Shown one piece after another: positions 1 to 13,055 of a stretch of DNA of 64,000 nucleotides. Numbering within the stretch: position 1 is the first letter of the stretch; every line of letters begins with the position of its first letter. A program made the position numbers and the translations under genes. The DNA comes from Spongilla lacustris (taxonomy: Eukaryota; Porifera; Demospongiae; Spongillida; Spongillidae), in assembly GCA_949361645.1 (NCBI GenBank), contig OX442431.1:7188653-7252652 (forward strand), in the 5' to 3' direction. The notes beneath the pieces are model-generated. The model had not been told where the DNA came from, searched no databases, and was given only the letters and a program-made list of their open reading frames with translations.

Positions 1-1511
1 CCATCATCTTCCTGCTCGCTGGGCCTGGCACTGGCCTGCCGTTCAGGGGGCCCTGCAAGGTGAGGCATGTCGTCAGCCCTCCCAGAATCAGATCCTGAGG
101 CTTCCAATGTACCCAGCTGGTCAATATTCCTGGTGCGCTGCATCACCCTGGGTCTCCCGCTGATCACCTTGCTGCGTCGGTGAAGGCGTTGTGACCCATC
201 CTCCCCCTCATCAAGATCTAAGATGTCTTCATGGGACAGAGAGCCATGAAGCCTGCTTGGGGTGCCCGAGGATGGATCAGGATTGCCCGCCGGGGATGGA
301 TTAGGACTGTTTCCATGAAGCCTGCTTGGGGTGCCCGGGGATGGATCAGGACTGTTTCCTGCTGGCAAACTGGCAACTGCAGAAGTGCCTGACTCTACCC
401 CAGGCTCGTGCCTAGCAACACCTGTCGTCAAGGCTGCTGCAGGCAGATGTGCATTAGAACAAATGGGACTGCCTTCCGTGAGGTCCACTGAGCTGCGAGG
501 GACATCAGCAGACCTGGGAGCATCGATGACAATCTGGGGGGTGCTCGCTCTGGATTGCCTGCTGTAAGACAGTGGGTGGGTCTCTCCCTGCTGTGCAATG
601 CCCAGTCTTGTCACGCTGCCACCAACACTACCATCCCCACCATCTTCATCTCCTGGAGACTCTGTGTGTGTCCAGCTCTCATGTCGGGGCGAGCGGCTCC
701 TGTTCTTACGGATGCCTCTTCTTCGACTTAAGCCCTGCGACTCTCCACGCTTGCGGCCGTACGGTGGGTACGATCCTCCAAAATTCAACCCCTCCTGGCT
801 GGATTTCACAGACACTCTTAGGTTGGAGTGCAAGCCGACGTAGCTCTGATCATCCTCTTCCTTGTCTTCACCGAGGGTATCATGGGGCGATATTGGAGAG
901 GAAGTGTCTCGGGCTGCATTAGGGTTAAAAAGAAAAAGCAGTTACCTTAAAACTACTGTTGTGTGGTGCTGTGATCAGCTTACCTCGCTTATCTATTGGG
1001 TGAAGCAATGCCTGACAGCAGCAAATGGGAAGGAAATAAAAGTACGCATGAATGTGTACCGTTGTGAGGTGTACCATGAGGGAGTGTTGGAGTATGCATT
1101 TATGCCCATATTTGGGTGCAGGCACTCATAACCACTCTTGTACATGTACATGCGCACACTTACCATTTGTATCTTCTCCAATTCATCTTTCGAAACCATG
1201 ACAATTGGTGGCAAAGAGCCGTTCATCAACCATGCCCCGCTTTTCTTAAATAGCTGATAATGTGTGTTACGGTGCATTCATTCACACAGGGTTGCGTTGT
1301 GAGTATATGTCATAAGGATTGATTGTGCGATAAAAGAACAGGAAGAAGGATGCGAAAAAGAGGAAAGGATGCGAAAAAATGAGGAAAGGATGACAGGTTC
1401 AGATTGTGAGGTCACCGCAAGCTACCTCTTTGCTATCATAGCATAGCCTGCAAAGGATCATGATTTCCCCAGAAGGTTTCTTGTAGTCTGCCTTGCAACG
1501 AGAACACACCG

Positions 1512-1559
<48 letters not shown>

Positions 1560-2252
1560 GTGTGTTGTGTGTGTGTGTGTGTTGTGTATGTGTGTTGTGT
1601 ATGTGTTGTGTGTGTGTGTGTGTGTGTGTGATTGTGTTATTCATGTGCATACAAATGTGTGAACACTCTTAAACAAACTTCCCACCGTGGCAAACCAAAC
1701 CAAGGATTGTAATGTTAATAATCCTTGACCAAACCAACTCACATTTGTGCATTCCTGACATATGTGTAGCTGTATCGTGACAAGCGATTTGGGCACCTTG
1801 AAGTCATAGCCACATATGATGCACGAAGTGTCCCCGTCTCCACGGGCATTGGAGCATAGCTGCTCATACTGGAGGTTCAGCAGCCTTACATGTAGTTGGG
1901 GAAGTTTTAAAAAGCGGTCACGTAACGCGCGTATATCCCCTTCCAGCTTATCGTAAATAAAAAAAGGGAAGTGAACGTACCCGATTCTAATCTGCTCCTT
2001 GCGCTCTAGGGCGTCTGCCTTGTTAATGACGGTCCGTATAATCTTTACTTCTTCCTCCGTTAGGTTTCCAGAACCACTTGTGGTGTTCCGGTTGGGTTTG
2101 CGGGCGGCCAGCGTACTCCACCCAGTCCTGATCCTTATTACGTACACATTGGGGACTGAATTGGCACTTCTTTACCACTTAAACACTTACTGTCCTCTCA
2201 GGGCTAAGTCTCTGTCGGGAGGCAGCCACAATGAGTTCTGTAATATTGCCAT
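1..2252 (-). CDS. RabE-1: Rab-binding zinc-finger effector (rabphilin/Noc2-like), 3' end outside window
   Basis: Spliced model, minus strand: exons 2252-2191, 2133-1981, 1884-1743, 1512-1426, 1253-1164, 1011-984 and 913 to the left edge; all junctions are GT-AG and keep frame. The start ATG at 2252 opens an exon ending in the family motif PPDRDLALRG. Exon 2 encodes the first Rab-binding helix (LTEEEVKIIRTVINKADALE). Exons 3 and 4 give four CxxC pairs (C93/C96, C114/C117, C122/C125, C141/C144), expected to bind two zinc ions. Exon 5 has SGAWL, where the paralogs have SGAWF. In rabphilin, Noc2 and RIM this layout binds Rab3/Rab27-type GTPases on secretory vesicles. The visible tail (exon 7, about 300 residues) is basic and Ser/Arg-rich (RKNRSRSPRHESW) with short NSPDPSPGTPSRLHG repeats, and lacks the giant repeats of RabE-2/3/5. 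Whether C2 domains follow cannot be seen. Family call firm; exact Rab partner unknown. Confidence 0.86.
1514..1630. repeat. TG/CA microsatellite in RabE-1 intron 3, abutting the exon 4 acceptor
   Basis: An interrupted TG run on the plus strand. On the coding (minus) strand it is a CA repeat whose last CAG is the 3' splice acceptor of exon 4. The same arrangement is seen in RabE-2, RabE-3 and RabE-5. Confidence 0.9.
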
Positions 2253-3069
2253 TGTTCCTACCACTTATAACGCGCAGATAGACTATGCGCGCGTTCGTCA
2301 GTGGTGTTGCTGTGGTAGTATATACGTAATGCCACTTACAGTCACACCATTCTAAACGCGAATCTCCCACCCATGCCTTTCCGGTTTGCCCGTCGTGACG
2401 ATGTTAAAATATTTCCGTCGGATATGATAAGATAATACTCGCTTGGATAAGAGTTTTTTTTTTGCACTGTATCTTCGTCACGATTGAAGCGTAGTGTACG
2501 CGGTTATGCGGAAGCACTAGAACGAAGAAACTTACTGCCGAGTTGTATTAAAATATATATATATTTTTTTCGTAAAAGGATCGACTTTGGAAGCCATAAA
2601 AGTGGGACCCCATGCAGCTTATGGTCAGTTGTGATGTGATGTGGCCAGAAACCAGGCGCACCCCGGGGGCCTGACCCGTGGCTAGCCACACCAGGCCCTA
2701 TCACAGACATGGCTGTCTAAAATCCTACATCACCAACATTATTTTAATTAGATGCTCATCATGCTACTGAATTCCTATTTTCAACGCATGAACTATACCA
2801 CTCCATGTTAAAGGTCCTGACGATAAAAAACTGCAACACGGTCAACACCTTTCAGCAGCAGCATTCAAGATCGGTATATATATGGAGAGGAATCCTTAGC
2901 TATTGATTTTAAACCAAGCGGGACACTGTACTGTCTCATTGCACAATAATATAATTAAAAGCAGAACGAAAATGATGCGCAAGAATTATAACTGCTGACA
3001 ATAAATATATAAGGATGATGCCATCTATAACTGTAATTCAGGGTATACCAAAAACCATATTGCGTTTCT
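2253..3069. other. Intergenic spacer between RabE-2 (3' end) and RabE-1 (5' end)
   Basis: About 0.8 kb separates two head-to-tail genes, so it must hold the RabE-1 promoter and the RabE-2 3' UTR. I see no TATA box or other promoter motif I would defend, and no AATAAA on the minus strand close after the RabE-2 stop. No coding sequence is recognisable. Confidence 0.5.
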
Positions 3070-6000
3070 TTACTTGTGGTCCTTTGTGCTTTGGCTTACA
3101 TTCCTTACAGCACCTTTTTGTCTCAGAAAGCCAGATTTTGTCTTCTCTTCTTCTGTAGCTGCTGGCTTGCTGGGAAGTGTCTTAGAAGTCTGAGCCACTT
3201 CAGCAGTCCTAGTGGCATGGGAACCTGGCACCACAGGAATGTCTTCACTGGACAGCTCTAAGGCTGCTGTATGAGGCTGCAGTTGTGAGGTAGGCAGAGA
3301 GACGTTCTTTTCAATGGCTACTGAGTGAGGTCGCAGTTGTGTGGCTGGTTCATGAATGGATACATTCTTTTCAATGGCTACTGAGTGAGGTCGTGGTTGT
3401 GGTGGCAGCTCATCTATATCATCCCCAAGCTCCTTTGGCACTGTCTTCTTCCGACGTATCACCCTCCAACGCCGCCAATTAAACTCGTTGGTGTGCAGTG
3501 AAGTGGGATCCCCTTCAGGCCCCATGCCTTCATGTTCAGTGGGATCTGGAAGGTCAACAGGTCTCTGGGAACTGCCACCTCTAACAGCCTCACTTACTGC
3601 TGCTTTCTTCTCAACCGACAACATCGCAGTGTCCTTTGCTAAACCTCCAAGTTCATCCAATGAGTTTGTTTCCTTCATGGGATGATGTATCTTATCATCA
3701 TCACCACTTGTGACCTTCTCCCCTGTAGGGATATTGACATGTACCTCCACCACACTGGGCAACTCATGTAGTTTTTCAGCTCCCAGATCTACTACTTGAA
3801 TGCCTGATGGTGGGGAGATGACCTGCTGGGTTGGTTCAATGGTTGGAATGACTTCTTCCTCATATTTGGGTGGCTGGATGTCACCAACAACACTTGAAGT
3901 GATGGAAACCTCTGGTTGTTCTTGGTCACACCTCACTTCCTCCATGGAACCAGCCAGGTGTGTTACATCTGTACTGGTTTTAGCTTCAGCTGAATGGATG
4001 GCCTCTGTGAGGTGTGGGGTACTCCCTCCTTGGAGGTGTTGCTCTTTCTTCTCTGTTGGTCTCTCTGATTCTGCCTCAACAACAGTACCTTCCTTGTCCA
4101 GCTTTCCTTCAACGTTGTCCTTCTCCACACTGGGTACCTCTGATGGTGTCCTGACAAGAATACCTTCACTGAGTACACTGGTTGATTGCTCATTAAGGCG
4201 CTGTGTGTCTACATACACCCATTTCTCTGAAGTGTGTTCATTTGGCTCTTCAACCTGTACTAAATTGGCTGGTTGGTAGGCTGATGGAATATCATTGGGT
4301 GTGATTTCATTTTCAGCTATACCCTTAGTATTCTGTTCTTGGAGGTGTGACTCTTTCAGCTTGTCCCCTTTGCCCTCATCTCTCATGCATCCTGAATACA
4401 CATTGTTATATGTTTGTTTTCCTTTTTCTTCTGCTGTTCCAGAATTTAACTTTTTGGCTGGAAGCATAGCTTCTATCTCCTCAACCATTGTGTGCTTCAT
4501 ATAGAATATTTCTGTTGGTGCTGTGCAAAAACTAACGATGAGGCAGGAAGTGTCTATTTCAGCATGTTTACCCTCACTGACATCAACCACAGGTACTTTT
4601 TTAACAGGTATTTCATCAACAGAGTCAAATTGTTCTTGCATTAAAGAGGTTGTGCTTCTTGTGGTGAAAACGACGTGTTCTTTAGAAGTAATGGACACCT
4701 CTGGTTGATCTTGACCACACCTCACACCCTCCACAGTGTCAATCAGGGATGCTACATCGGTCACAGCCTGAGATGGATGTATGGTCTCTGTAATGTGTAC
4801 TCCATCCACAGCTTGCATTGGTTTGTCAACATCTTTTGTTGGAATGTCAGTAGAGATGACAGGAGTGTTACTTTCACCAGTGATTGCATCAAATGTAGCT
4901 TTATTGCAACTTGTGTGTGTGGTTTCTGTGAGGGGTTTAAGTTCCATTTCAGGCATACTTCCGATCAAAGCCTCTTGGTGCAAAGGTACATGTGGCAAGG
5001 ACGACACATCCTGTGATGGTGAATGACGTTTCTGTACCACCTCTTCCCCAGCATTTCTCTTCTTTCTTCCACTTTTCTTTACATACTTCCCTCTCTTGCC
5101 TATTGGAGCCATAACATCCAGCTTTCCTTCAACATTGTCCTTCTCCACACTGGGTACCTCTGATGGCGTCCTGGCAAAAATACTTTCACTGGGTACACTG
5201 GTTGGTTGCTCATCAAGGGGCTGGGTGTCTACATACACTTTCTCAAGCCCACTACAATCAGAAGTGTGTTTATTTGCTTCTTCAACTGGCTCAGTCTGCA
5301 TCAAAAGGGAAGTGTCGATTGCAAGGGGGTGTAAGGGAATGTTGTGGTCAGGGGGAGACCCCTGCTGCAATGAAGATGGTGTGGTTCCACCACCAACAGT
5401 ACTCTTTGCCTTGTCCACTTCTATAGGAAGCATCTTCTCTTCAAAACAGTTGTGCTTTTTTGGGGGTATATCAGAGGAGGTCAAGATTTCCACACCACTG
5501 GAGTATGTGGTTTCAACCCACAAGATCATAAAGACATTGGTAACAGGTGTCTCACAAAAGGATCCAACTTCCAAATCTCTAGTTTGGTGTTCCTGTGGGT
5601 CCAGAGTGTCTGATGGTGGGGTGGTGACCTGTTGGGTTGGTTCAATGGTTGAAAAGACTTCTTCCTCAGGTTTGGATGACATGATACCAGGTAGAGTTTC
5701 ATCAGCAATAGGTAAGGTGATGGACACCTCTGCCTGTCCTTGGTCAAACCTCATTCCCTCCATGGAAAAATCCTGATATGCACTGTCCTTGATCTCAACT
5801 TGACACAAGTGTAAGGAACTCTCCAATTGGAGGTGTGGCTCTTCCTTCTCTGCTGGTCTCTCACTTTCTGTCTTAATAACAGTACCTTCCTTGTCCCCTC
5901 CTGTTGGAGCCATAACATCCAGCTTTCCTTCAACATTGTCCTTCTCCACACTGGGTACCTCTGATGTTGCCCTGTCAAGAATACCTTCACTGGGTACACT

Positions 6001-9000
6001 TTGACTAAAGAGTGGTGCGTCTACATACTCCAGTGTAGAAATAGTCATAATGGGTGTGGGTGTGGCTTCAATGTGAGCTGTGGGTATGGCTTCAATGTGA
6101 GCTGTGGGTGTGGCTTCAATGTGAGCTGTGGGTATGGCTTCAATGTGAGCTGTGGGTATGGCTTTGATGTCAGCTGTGGGTATGAATTCAGTGGGAGTTA
6201 TGGCTGTGGCTTCAGTGGAACATGTAGGTGTGGTTTTTGTGAGGGATTCAGATGTGATCCCAATTTGATCTTTCCTTGATTCTATGTTTTGCCTCCAATC
6301 ATAAAGCTCATTGCTGGCTGCGACCTCCAAATCTCCAGTTTGATGTTCCTGTGGGTCCAGAGTTGGGGTGATGACCTGTTGGGTTGGTTCAATGGTTAGA
6401 TGGACTTCTTCCTCATGTTTGTGTGGCTGGATGTCAGGTTGAATTTCACCAGAAACATTTGAAGTGCTGGGGACCTCTGGCTGTCCTAAGTGGCCACATC
6501 CCTTACTCTCATTTAGATTTGTAAAATCACCAGTATCTACTATCTTCAATCCTCCTGCCTCACAAGTAGCTCCAGCTCTGGTTGGAGCCATAGCATCCAG
6601 CTGTGCTTCAATGCCCACACGTAGTGTGTCAAGAATACCTTCACTGCGTACACAGGTTGGTTGTTCATCAAGGGGCTGTGTGTCTATATACCCTTTTTGA
6701 AGCCATGCATACTCAGAGGTGTCTGTATTTGTTTCTTTAGCTGGTTCAGTCTGCATCAAAAGGAAAGTGTCTATTGCAAGGGGGTAGATCGGAGTAGTAG
6801 GTATGGGAATGTTGTGGTCGGGGGGATACCCCTGCTCCAATGAAGATGGTGTGCTTCCACCACTAACAATACCCTGGGCCTTGTCTACTTCTATAGGAAG
6901 TTCAACATAGATGGGCTTCATTTGGAGTACATCAGAGGAGGTCACCATGTTCACACAATTTGAGGTTGTTGTCTCAATCCACAAGACCTTAAAGTCATTG
7001 GTAACAGATGTCTCACAAACAGATTGGTTGATGGAAGTGGATTGAGGCAAAGATGATGTATCAACAAGTGTATTAAGTGGTGGTTCAATGGCTGTAAGGA
7101 CTTCATCATCATGTGTAGGTGGTTGTATATCTTCAATAGCCGAAATCTCTGGTTGTCCTTGGTCAATTCTCACTTCCTCGGTGAAACTATTAAGGTCTGT
7201 ACCTGCCCTGGTCTCACCTTTACCAGCTCCTAGCATTCCTTGTGCAAGTTCTAAAAAATAAAATGGAAAAAACAAAATTAAAAGAAGGAAATTTTTTAGA
7301 AATGTCGCAACTGGATGCATGGTCTCAGGAGCAGCCTCTTCTTTATCTCCTCCTGCCCCACAAGTGGCTCCATCACTACTAGCTCCAGTTGGAGCCATAA
7401 CATCCAGAATGTTGTCCTTCTTGAGGCTGGGTACCTCTGATGGTGCCCTGTCAAGAATACCTTCACTGAGTACACTTTGACTAAAGAGTGGTGTGTCTAC
7501 ATACTCCAGCCCCTGGCCACAAAGAGATGCATGTTTATTTGGCTCCTCAACCTGCGCACAGAGAGAGGTGTCCATTACCAAACTGGGATGGGCTAGTGTA
7601 GAAATAGTAGTGATGGGTGTGGGTGTGGCTTCAGTTTGAGCTATGGGTATGGATTCAGTGTTAGTTATGGCTGTGGCTTCAGTGGAACATGTAGGTGTGG
7701 TTTTTGTGAGGGATTCAGATGTGATCCCAATTTGATCTTTCATTGAAGTCTCTTCATGTGAAGGTATATGTACAAGTATCTTCCTTGATTCTATGTCCTG
7801 CCTCCAATCACAAAGCTCATTGCTGGCTGTGGCCTCCAAATCTCCAGTTTGGTGTTCCTGTGGGTCCAGAGTGTCTGATGGTGGGGTGATGACCTGTTGG
7901 GTTGGTTCAATGGTTGGAAGGACTTCTTTCTCATGTTTGGGTGGCTGCAGCTGGATGTCTGGTGGAGCTTCAGAAACATTTGAAGTGTTGGGGGCCTCTG
8001 GTAGTCCTTGGTCACACCTTACTTCCCCCATGGAACCACAAATGTGTGTAATGGTCTTAGCCCTATCTGAATGGATGGCCTCTGTGAGGTGTGGGGTACT
8101 CCCTCCTTGGAGGTGTGGCTCTTCCTTCTCTGCTGGTCTCTCACTTTCTGCCACAACAACAGTACCTTCCTTGTCCCCTCCTGTTGGAGCCATAACATCC
8201 AGCTTTCCTTCAACGTTGTCCTTCTCCGCACTGGGTACCTCTGATGGTGCCCTGTCAAGAATATCTTCACTGAGTACACTTTGACTAAAGAGTGGTGCGT
8301 CTACATACTCCAGCCCCTGGCCACAAAGAGATGCATGTTTATTTGGCTCCTCAACTTGTGCACAGAGAGAGGTGTCCATTACAAAAGTGGGATGGGCTAG
8401 TGTAGAAATAGTGGTGACAGCAGCTTGTGTGAAATGTATAGGTGTGGCCTCTGTGATGGGTTCTAATATTATCCCAATTTGATCCCTCATCAGAGTCCAT
8501 TGATGTGAAGGTACATAACGAGATGGTACAAGGTACGAAAAATTATTCTCTAGAGTCTCTTCCCCAGCATAGACACATGATTCTATGTCCTGCCTCCAAT
8601 CATAAAGCTCATTGCTGGCTGTGACCTCTAAATCTCCAGTTTGGTGTTCCTGTGGGTCCAGAGTGTCTGATGGTGAGGTGATGACCTGTTGGGTTGGTTC
8701 CATGGTTGGAAGGACTTTTTCCTCATATTTGGGTGGCTGGATGTCAGGTGTAATATCATTAGCAACATTTGAAGTGATGGCGATGTCTGGCTGTCCTAAA
8801 TGGTCACATCCCTTACTCTCATTTAGATGTGTAAAATCACCAGTATCTACTAGTTTCAATCCTCCTGCCCCACAAATGGCTTCATCACTGCCAGCTCTAG
8901 TTGGAGCCATAACATCCAGCTGTGCTCCAATGTCCACACTGAGTGTGTAAAGAATACCTTCATTGGGTACACAGGTTGGTTGTTCATCAAGGGGCTGTGT

Positions 9001-11663
9001 GTCTATAAACTCTTTCGGAAGCCCACCATATTCAGAGGTGTATGGAGTAGTTTCTTTAGCTGATTCAGTCTGCATCAAAACGGAAGTGTCCATTGCAAGG
9101 GGGCAGATTGAAGTAGGTAAAGGAATCTTGTGGTCATGGGTAGACCCCTGCTGCAATGAAGATGGTGTGGTTCCACCACCAACAGTACTCTGGGCCTTGT
9201 CCACTTCTATAGGAAGCATCTTCTCTTCAACATAGATGGGCTTCATTTGGAGTATATTAGAGGGGGTCACCATGTTCACACAATTGGAGGTTGTTGTCTC
9301 AATCCACAAGACCATAAAGTTATTGGTAACAGATGTCTCACAAACAGATTGGTTGATGGAAGTGGATTGAGGCAAAAATGATGTATCAACAAGTGTATTG
9401 GGTGTTGGTTCAATGGTTGGAAGGACTTCTTCCTCATGTTTAGGTGGTTGAATATCTGCTAGAGTTTCAATGGCCGAAATCTCTGGTTGTCCTTGGTCAA
9501 TTCTCACTTCCTCGGTGAAACTATTAAGGTCTGTACCTGCCCTGGTCTCACCTTTACCAGCTCCTAGCATTCCTTGTGCGAGTTCCAAAAAATAAAATGG
9601 AAAAAACAAAATTAAAAGAAGGAAAAAAATTAGAAATGTCGCAATTGGATGGATGGTGTCATGAGCGATCTCTTTTTTATCTCCTCCTGCCCCACAAGTG
9701 GCTCCATCACTACTAGCTCTAGTAGGAGCCATAACATCCAGCTTTCCTTCAACATTGTCCTTCTCCACACTGGGTACCTCTGATGATGCCCTGTCAAGAA
9801 TACCTTCACTGGGTCCACTTTGACTAAAGAGTGGTGCGTCTACATACTCCAGCCCCTGGCCACAAAGAGATGCATGTTTGTTTGGCTCCTTGACCTGTGC
9901 GCAGAGAGAGGTGTCCATTACCAACGTGGGATGGGCTAGTGTAGAAATAGTCGTGATGGTTTCAGTCAAACATGTGGATATGGGTGTGGCTTCATGTAGC
10001 TCACCCTCTAAATGTCCAGTTTGGTGTTCCTGTGTTCCCAGAGTGTCTGATGGTGGGGTGATGACCTGTTGGGTTGGTTCAGTGGTTAGAAGGACTTCTT
10101 CCTCATGTTTGGGTGGCTGGATGTCTGGTGCAGCTTCAGAAACATTTGAAGTGATGGTGATCTCTCGCTGACATCCCAGGTTCTCATTTACATCTGTAAA
10201 ATCACCAGTATCTACTAGCTTCAATCCTCTTGCCTCACAAGTGGCTCCATCACTGCCAGCTCCAGTTGGAGCCATAACATCCAGCTTTCTTTCTATGTTG
10301 TTCTCCTCCACACTGGGAATAGCTTCACTTGCTACACTGCTTGGATGTTCATTAAGGGACTGTGTGTCTACATCCCTCTCCGATTTCCCAAGCCCAACAT
10401 ACACAGAAGTGTGTTGATTTGTTTCTTCAGCTGGTTCAGTCTGCATCAAATAGGAAGTATCCATTGCAAGGGGATGGATTGAAGTAGGTAAGGGAATGTT
10501 GTGGTCAGGGGGAGACCCCTGCTGCACTGTAGATGGTGTGGTTCCACCACCAACAGTACTCTGGGCCTTGTCCACTTCTATAGGAAGCATCTTCTCTTCA
10601 ACATAGATATGCTTCATTTGGAGTATATTAGAGGGGGTCACCATGTTAACACAATTGGAGGTTGTTGTCACAATCCACAAGACTGCAAAGTCATTGGTAA
10701 CAGGTGTCTCACAGATGGGAGTATGTTCCTCCTCCTCCTTATCACCTTCTCCAGCACTTCCTGTCTGCAGGCAGCTTGATTCATGCTACCAACAAAAAGA
10801 GAGCAGAGTTATTAAAATGCTAAAGAGCTCTAATGTAGCAAGCACCTATAAATGACACACGTACACACATGCAATCATGCACACATAGGCACACTTGCAC
10901 ACGTTTGTTGCTAACCTTAGTACAGAAGGAATTCACTTTAGTGGCTTCACAGGCACTGCTAGTTGCATTCTGTGGAACTGTGTGTAGAAGGAATTCTGCA
11001 TTGATGGTGGTACGATGTTATTTATCAACCATACCTTGCATTGGTTTCAATGCGGATTTCTGCTGTAAAATATACAAACAAAATTAAATCTCAACTCCCA
11101 AGATGGCCAGGTGATCTGGTGGGTGGTGGATGGTCATATGGATGGGGTGAAAATGGTCTTTGGGGTGGATGGTGGTCCTGCTCACCTCCCCCTTCTCCCC
11201 CTGGACCATGCACCTCCCCCATACACTGAACAGTAACAACTGATTGCAATGCTCTTAGAATGCCAATGCATTTGTTTTTTTTTTTGTTTGAACACACTCA
11301 CCTCATTTCCTTTCGTTGTCACTACAGGTAAGGTACTTGTGAACCATGCTCCACTCTTCATCCACAGCTGGATTGGAGGAGGAGAGACACAGTAAAATAT
11401 GGAGTGTGCAAAGGTGGGAGATGGAGGGGGAGATAAGGAGTGTGAGGGTGAGAGATGAAGGGGAGATATGGAGTAAGGAGATGGAGGGGAAATAAGGACA
11501 ATAGAATGGAGTGGCAGAGGGGTGAGTGATAAGGACATGTTGTGTGCACACATCATAATTGAGGGAGGTATACAAACCTCTCTTTGGTTCAGACATGGTT
11601 TACACAAAGGAATGACCTCTCCAGAAGATTGCTTGTAGTCCACTTTGCAAGATGAGCAAGTTG

Positions 11664-11731
<68 letters not shown>

Positions 11732-13055
11732 CGTGCGTGTGTGTGTGCGTGTGTGCATGTGGGCATGATTTGCAATGTACATGAAAGGTGTTAATGCCTT
11801 TAAAAAAAAAATGCAAACATCACTAAAGACCGCTCCAAGTGGTAATCCTATTATTGGAAATAGCCACAATTCAGAAACATTAGTGAACAGACGATACATT
11901 ACGTCATGGCACGAGAGGCTAGATGCTGAAAACCACTAAAAGTCAATAATGACCGGATAAAAAACAGGATTACCACCTGGAGTGTACGCAGACTTCACGA
12001 GGCCTGGTCCCACAGGGCCTGGGTATTTGAAATATATAAACATCTTACCTTACTACAGTCCTCGCATACGACGCGGTCACTTTTTTGGCCAACGTCGAAG
12101 TTCCGGGCACAGAAGACGCACGACGTGCTGTCATCTCCGCGAACTGTGCTGCGGACCTTCTCACACTGAAGCGCCAGCAACCTGCAGTTTGAGTACATGC
12201 ACGGGGATCACGATATGGTTCGGTGGTTTGCATTTGGGAAGCTCTAGCTCACTGTATCCTTTGTTGCTCGATGCGATCAAAGTTCTCTGCTCTGGCCATC
12301 ACCTGGCGAATTATCTCCAGTTCTTCTTGCGAGAGAGAGGCAGCCGCTGCCTGCGTTGTTCTACCGCGGTCTCTTTGCGTGATACTGCACCATCCCGTCT
12401 CCCGCCTATTAAAGTATAATAAAAAAATTAAAAAAATTTAAAAACAGCGCGCGTACTTAACACTAACATGCCGCATGCGCACGCTGTGCACGACGTAATC
12501 ATGACGTCAGTTGCTGAAGTACATGTACATGTATATACAACCACGTACATGCATGCATATCCATCCGTATAGTCAGACATAGCAACGCGTGCCTACCTAG
12601 CAACGCTTACTTAGCTACCATGCAGGTGTCATGAGCGTCCAAGCATCCCGGTCCAGCCTGGTGGGCCGCTATATCAGTATATGGCAGCTACAGTACTTAA
12701 AGCTATAACTTACGCTATAGCATACGATACAACATGCCTGTCTTTTACGTACAGGTAAAAAGAACTGATGTAGTCTCGTACCCAGACTCAAACGTACAAG
12801 CTGAAAAGTAAAATTCCGCGAACGTGACACATTTAGTGATTATCGCTACGTGGATGTAGTGACGCCGATCTTCTAAGTTATGATTTCCATTGCCCAGCCT
12901 CTGATCGTTTTGTTCCATGCACGGGGATAGATGCATGTAATTAATTAATTTCCCCCGAAAGAAGTATATGGAGTCCATCGCATGTAAAGAACTTACCTCC
13001 CTAGCACTTCGAGGTCCAGATCGGACGGCATCCAGCCGTGAGCGACTTTCGCCAT
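3070..13055 (-). CDS. RabE-2: Rab-binding zinc-finger effector with giant repetitive tail, about 2767 aa
   Basis: Eight exons, minus strand: 13055-12997, 12405-12253, 12181-12049, 11664-11578, 11367-11302, 11062-11035, 10977-10916, 10785-3070. Every junction is GT-AG and in frame. Residues 1-20 are the MAKVAHGWMPSD leader. Residues about 43-71 are the Rab-binding helix (LSQEELEIIRQVMARAENF). Cysteines C92/C95, C110/C113, C118/C121 and C136/C139 form two predicted zinc sites, and SGAWF is at 149-153. No C2 domain is present. The single 7716-nt last exon encodes acidic, Pro/Ser/Thr-rich repeats of about 270-330 aa built from recurring blocks (SEVPSVEKDNVEGKLDVMAP, PTIEPTQQVITPPSDTLDP, SNELYDWR). 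Two hydrophobic stretches lie inside. The tail ends in a basic segment (WRRWRVIRRKK) and KDHK, shared with RabE-3. By family it should bind GTP-loaded Rab proteins on vesicles; the tail role is unknown. Confidence 0.85.
6048..6215 (-). repeat. 24-bp coding microrepeat (HIEAIPTA/HIEATPTA units) in RabE-2
   Basis: A tandem unit of 24 bp encodes eight residues of the pattern T/H-x-E-A-x-P-T-A, in frame within the giant exon. It is related to the TEATPTAL arrays in RabE-3 and RabE-5. Confidence 0.85.
7246..7308 (-). other. Hydrophobic, possibly membrane-spanning segment 2 of RabE-2
   Basis: About 20 consecutive non-polar residues (core NFLLLILFFPFYFLEL) interrupt the acidic repeats. The coding strand here is T-rich like an intron polypyrimidine tract. 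However, I see no convincing GT donor that would remove it in frame, and the frame stays open, so I annotate it as coding. Confidence 0.5.
9580..9642 (-). other. Hydrophobic, possibly membrane-spanning segment 1 of RabE-2
   Basis: This is a second copy of the hydrophobic stretch (core IFFLLLILFFPFYFLEL), followed by the same AQGMLGAGKGETRAG sequence. The TTTTTTAG just upstream in the other copy is TTTTTTGG here, so that possible splice acceptor is not conserved. The downstream CACAAG is conserved. Confidence 0.5.
11666..11757. repeat. TG/CA microsatellite at the RabE-2 exon 4 acceptor
   Basis: Long TG run on the plus strand. Read on the coding strand, the CA repeat runs directly into the CAG acceptor of exon 4 (exon starts at 11664). 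Confidence 0.92.
12406..12996. other. RabE-2 intron 1, with one end of the TAGTCTCGTACCCAG element
   Basis: The intron between exons 1 and 2. At about 12771-12795 it carries a single copy of the TAGTCTCGTACCCAGAC terminal sequence seen in the complete elements at 32016 and 46880. I do not find a matching opposite end nearby. The stretch beginning CAAGCTGAAAAGT at about 12797 is shared with RabE-3 intron 1 near 34233, as expected from gene duplication. Confidence 0.55.
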
